Below, piece by piece: positions 61,801-64,000 of a DNA stretch of 64,000 nt. Position 1 is the first letter of the stretch. Each line of letters opens with the position of its first letter. The stretch comes from Tyto alba (Eukaryota > Chordata > Aves > Strigiformes > Tytonidae). The stretch spans positions 26,153,323-26,217,322 of the forward strand of contig NW_024881272.1 of NCBI RefSeq assembly GCF_018691265.1, written 5' to 3'. A program made the translations under genes and the position numbers. The notes beneath the pieces are model-generated. The model had not been told where the DNA came from and ran no database searches. It worked only from the letters and a program-made list of their open reading frames with translations.

Positions 61801-63039
61801 AGCATACATACTGGGAGCTGCTGGGATGTCCCGGGGGGTCTGACACCACTGCGCCCACACCTGCAGTGCCCAGATTCTCTGCTACAGGAACGGTGCCCTC
61901 CCTGGGTGATTCGGGGGTCTCTCTGCTCCTCCCCATGGGTGTAGGACTGAATTGCAATTTCACGGGTGGCCGGGAGCTGCTGTCAGCAGCACCATGCGGA
62001 CCTGGCTTGGATCTGTGGCATGACGATGTTGTCCCTTTTGCCCAGCCCTGATGTTTCTCGGTTGGACCTGTGGTACTGTGTGGGAAGCTCAGCCCTGTTG
62101 TTTGGGGGCAGGGGTGTGGGGGACAGCCCTCCTGGGGTTCCAGCCGGGAGCGGTGGTGGATACCAAGTAGGGAGGTACATTCAGGAATAGGGCTTGGGTT
62201 TGTTTTGTGTCTCATTCCTAAATTAGGCATGTAATTATGCTAGACTCTTCCCAGCATTAATAAAGGACAGGCATATCCAGAGGGCAATTCAGACCTGAGT
62301 TGTCTATATCCCTCCCTTGGTGGGGAAAGGGGCCCAGTTAGGCCTCTAGTTTAGGCTTCTTGATTGAGAACCTCACATTTGGTGCAAAGACTCTCAGTCT
62401 TGGGATAAGCATAAGAAAACATGCTAAGTCCTGCAGATATCCCCCATTGCTGATAGTGCCCAGGAGAGTTATCTCCTCCGGGATAGGCAACTGTCCTCTT
62501 TCCTCTCTGCCTTCTGGGGTGAACCTGTGGATCTGTGGAGGTAAATGGTGCTGAGCTGCCTTCTCTGTCTGAAGACCTGTTTCCTTTTCTATTATAACAT
62601 TATTTAAAAGGAGGGGGGCAGGGAGCAGTGGGGAGACAAGGAAAATATTTGTGCAAGAAAACTACACTTTAAAAGACAACTTAAAACTGGGATTAATAAG
62701 TCTGCTTTTATGGAAGCATTTCTACATGTTGTAAAACATTTTTAAAAACATTGTAAAAACTACAGAGTTTCACGTTAAATATGGCTGATTTTCTTTATAG
62801 AGCTGACCTGCTTCCCAGAGGTGATGTATACACACCATATGACACAGGGGTTGCTAGGGTAGGCAGTGTTTTTACATTGATTACTGTAGTAAATAATAAT
62901 GTAAAACCATGTATAAATAGGGAGTTCAATCCAGAGCAGTCCCTGGGGTCTGTAGTTCTTTACACATGGCCCATTTTTCATCACTTGTGTGATTATTTTA
63001 TTTTATTTTTTGGAGGAAGAGGAAAAGGTGGAGGGAAAG
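61801..63039. other. Noncoding region up to the tandem array
   Basis: About 1.2 kb. A GC-richer part at 61,800-62,200 produces overlapping frames on both strands (up to 160 codons) with no recognisable domain. The part from 62,200 to 63,039 is AT-richer and unremarkable. The frame entering the array from 62,781 is open only because the array lacks stop codons. Confidence 0.55.
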
Positions 63040-63439
63040 TTCTTTCTTTCGTTCTTTCGTTCTTTCGTTCTTTCGTTCGTTCTTTCGTTCTTTCTTTCGT
63101 TCTTTCTTTCGTTCTTTCTTTCGTTCTTTCGTTCTTTCGTTCTTTCTTTCTTTCGTTCTTTCTTTTGTTCTTTCGTTCTTTCGTTCTTTCGTTCGTTCTT
63201 TCGTTCGTTCTTTCGTTCTTTCGTTCTTTCGTTCTTTCTTTCTTTCGTTCTTTCTTTCGTTCTTTCTTTCGTTCTTTCTTTCGTTCTTTCTTTCGTTCTT
63301 TCTTTCGTTCTTTCTTTCGTTCTTTCTTTCGTTCTTTCTTTCGTTCTTTCTTTCGTTCTTTCTTTCGTTCTTTCGTTCTTTCGTTCTTTCGTTCTTTCGT
63401 TCTTTTGTTCTTTCTTTCGTTCTTTCGTTCGTTCGTTCT
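63040..63439. repeat. 400-bp TTCT/TTCG tandem array with higher-order periodicity
   Basis: The interval divides without remainder or phase slip into 100 tetramers: 58 TTCT, 40 TTCG and 2 TTTG. TTCG units recur every second or third tetramer, giving 8-mer runs (TTCTTTCG) and, at 63,236-63,367, eleven consecutive perfect 12-mers (TTCTTTCTTTCG). GC content is 35%, yet 40 CpGs in 400 bp gives an observed/expected ratio of about 3.9. No tetramer is TTCA. TTCT and TTCG lack stop codons in all frames on either strand, so long Phe/Ser/Leu/Arg-rich (plus) and Glu/Arg/Lys-rich (minus) frames cross the array. These are artefacts, not genes. Confidence 0.97.
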
Positions 63440-64000
63440 GTCATCTCCAGAGAATATCATCTCTTGGGTCAGCTGTTGATCAGAGGCCAAAAATACTAGT
63501 TAATGCTACAGGGAATTTGTTCTCTTGGCAGTTCAGGATTACAGAGAAAAACAAGAAGAAGGAGCTGAGGTTTCTAGAGATGGCCAAAGAGGAGTGGGCA
63601 GATGAAGTGTGCTCTGTAGATTAGAGACTGGGGGAGACTTGACAATAATCAAATATCCCAAAGGAATGGCAGCCAAGTGAATAACCTCTGCTCCCCGCCT
63701 GCCATGGATAATGTATGGAGTGGTAGGCTTAGACTGTGGAAAGGTGGCTTGTATCCCTTGAAAAAAATTTTTAACTAGATGGATGGGGGGGTGTTGGGAG
63801 CAGACTCATGGGTGTCTGTCTGCTCATGGGTGAGCCCTACTGCTGGGATATGCCCACTGCCATGAGCAACCCTGGGCAGATGGTGATTTTGGCTCCCCTT
63901 TGATGGAGACACAATTAATTGCCCCCCTAAAAATATGATGTGACTACATTGCCCCTTAGACAGGGCTTGTCCCATCTGGAGGAGGGTGGAGTGGAGACGA
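63440..64000. other. Noncoding sequence after the array
   Basis: About 560 bp to the window end. No gene, repeat or RNA was recognised. Confidence 0.55.

Noticed and set aside
62993..63490. Minus-strand Lys/Glu/Arg-rich frames resembling charged repeat proteins
   Set aside because: They are the reverse complement of the same tandem array, so the periodic ERKNERT/ERKKERK pattern is purely the DNA repeat.
62781..63624. Long plus-strand frames (211 and 232 codons) rich in Phe, Ser, Leu and Arg
   Set aside because: They are open only because the TTCT/TTCG tetramers contain no stop codons. The sequence before and after the array carries no recognisable domain.

Overview
The window looks like avian (at minimum sauropsid) nuclear DNA from a gene-poor region or from the introns of a very large gene. 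The clearest organism marker is a well-preserved CR1 LINE 3' end at about 38,425-38,673, which ends in the ATTCTATGA-like tail typical of birds. A second, minus-strand CR1 lies at 8,320-8,545. There are also two very old, heavily diverged CR1 relics, several MIR-family SINE relics of the sauropsid type, and a few imperfectly palindromic ancient amniote repeats. Recognised interspersed repeats occupy only a few percent of the window, which fits a bird genome.

I found no protein-coding gene, rRNA, tRNA, CRISPR array or bacterial-type feature that I can defend. All open frames are short (the longest free of tandem repeat are about 190 codons), lie in GC-rich or low-complexity stretches, overlap other open frames, and contain no domain I recognise. 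I saw no retroviral coding region or obvious LTR.

Layout. From 1 to 8.3 kb the sequence is unremarkable, with a few homopolymer tracts. A minus-strand CR1 lies at 8.3-8.5 kb, and a C-run/T-run tract with G-quadruplex potential at 9.75-9.82 kb. The 11-15 kb stretch has CpG-retaining, AT-rich segments that resemble conserved noncoding elements (CNEs). MIR relics lie at 16.8 and 19.7 kb, and an ancient amniote repeat at 21.9 kb. An old CR1 lies at 27.7 kb, with CNE-like sequence at 28.8-29.2 and 33.6-34.1 kb. A long MIR copy with its tail spans 34.9-35.2 kb. An old minus-strand CR1 and a younger plus-strand CR1 sit together at 37.6-38.7 kb. MIR relics follow at 41.2, 44.0 and 45.8 kb, a palindromic amniote repeat at 46.24-46.31 kb, and hairpins at 52.0, 56.04 and 56.36 kb. 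Two MIR relics in opposite orientation lie at 61.4-61.8 kb. A 400-bp tandem array at 63.04-63.44 kb closes the window.

The terminal array is the most unusual object here. It is exactly 100 in-phase tetramers (58 TTCT, 40 TTCG, 2 TTTG) with higher-order 8-mer and 12-mer periodicity, and its CpG observed/expected ratio is about 3.9 in 35% GC DNA. I see no previously undescribed protein system in the window.
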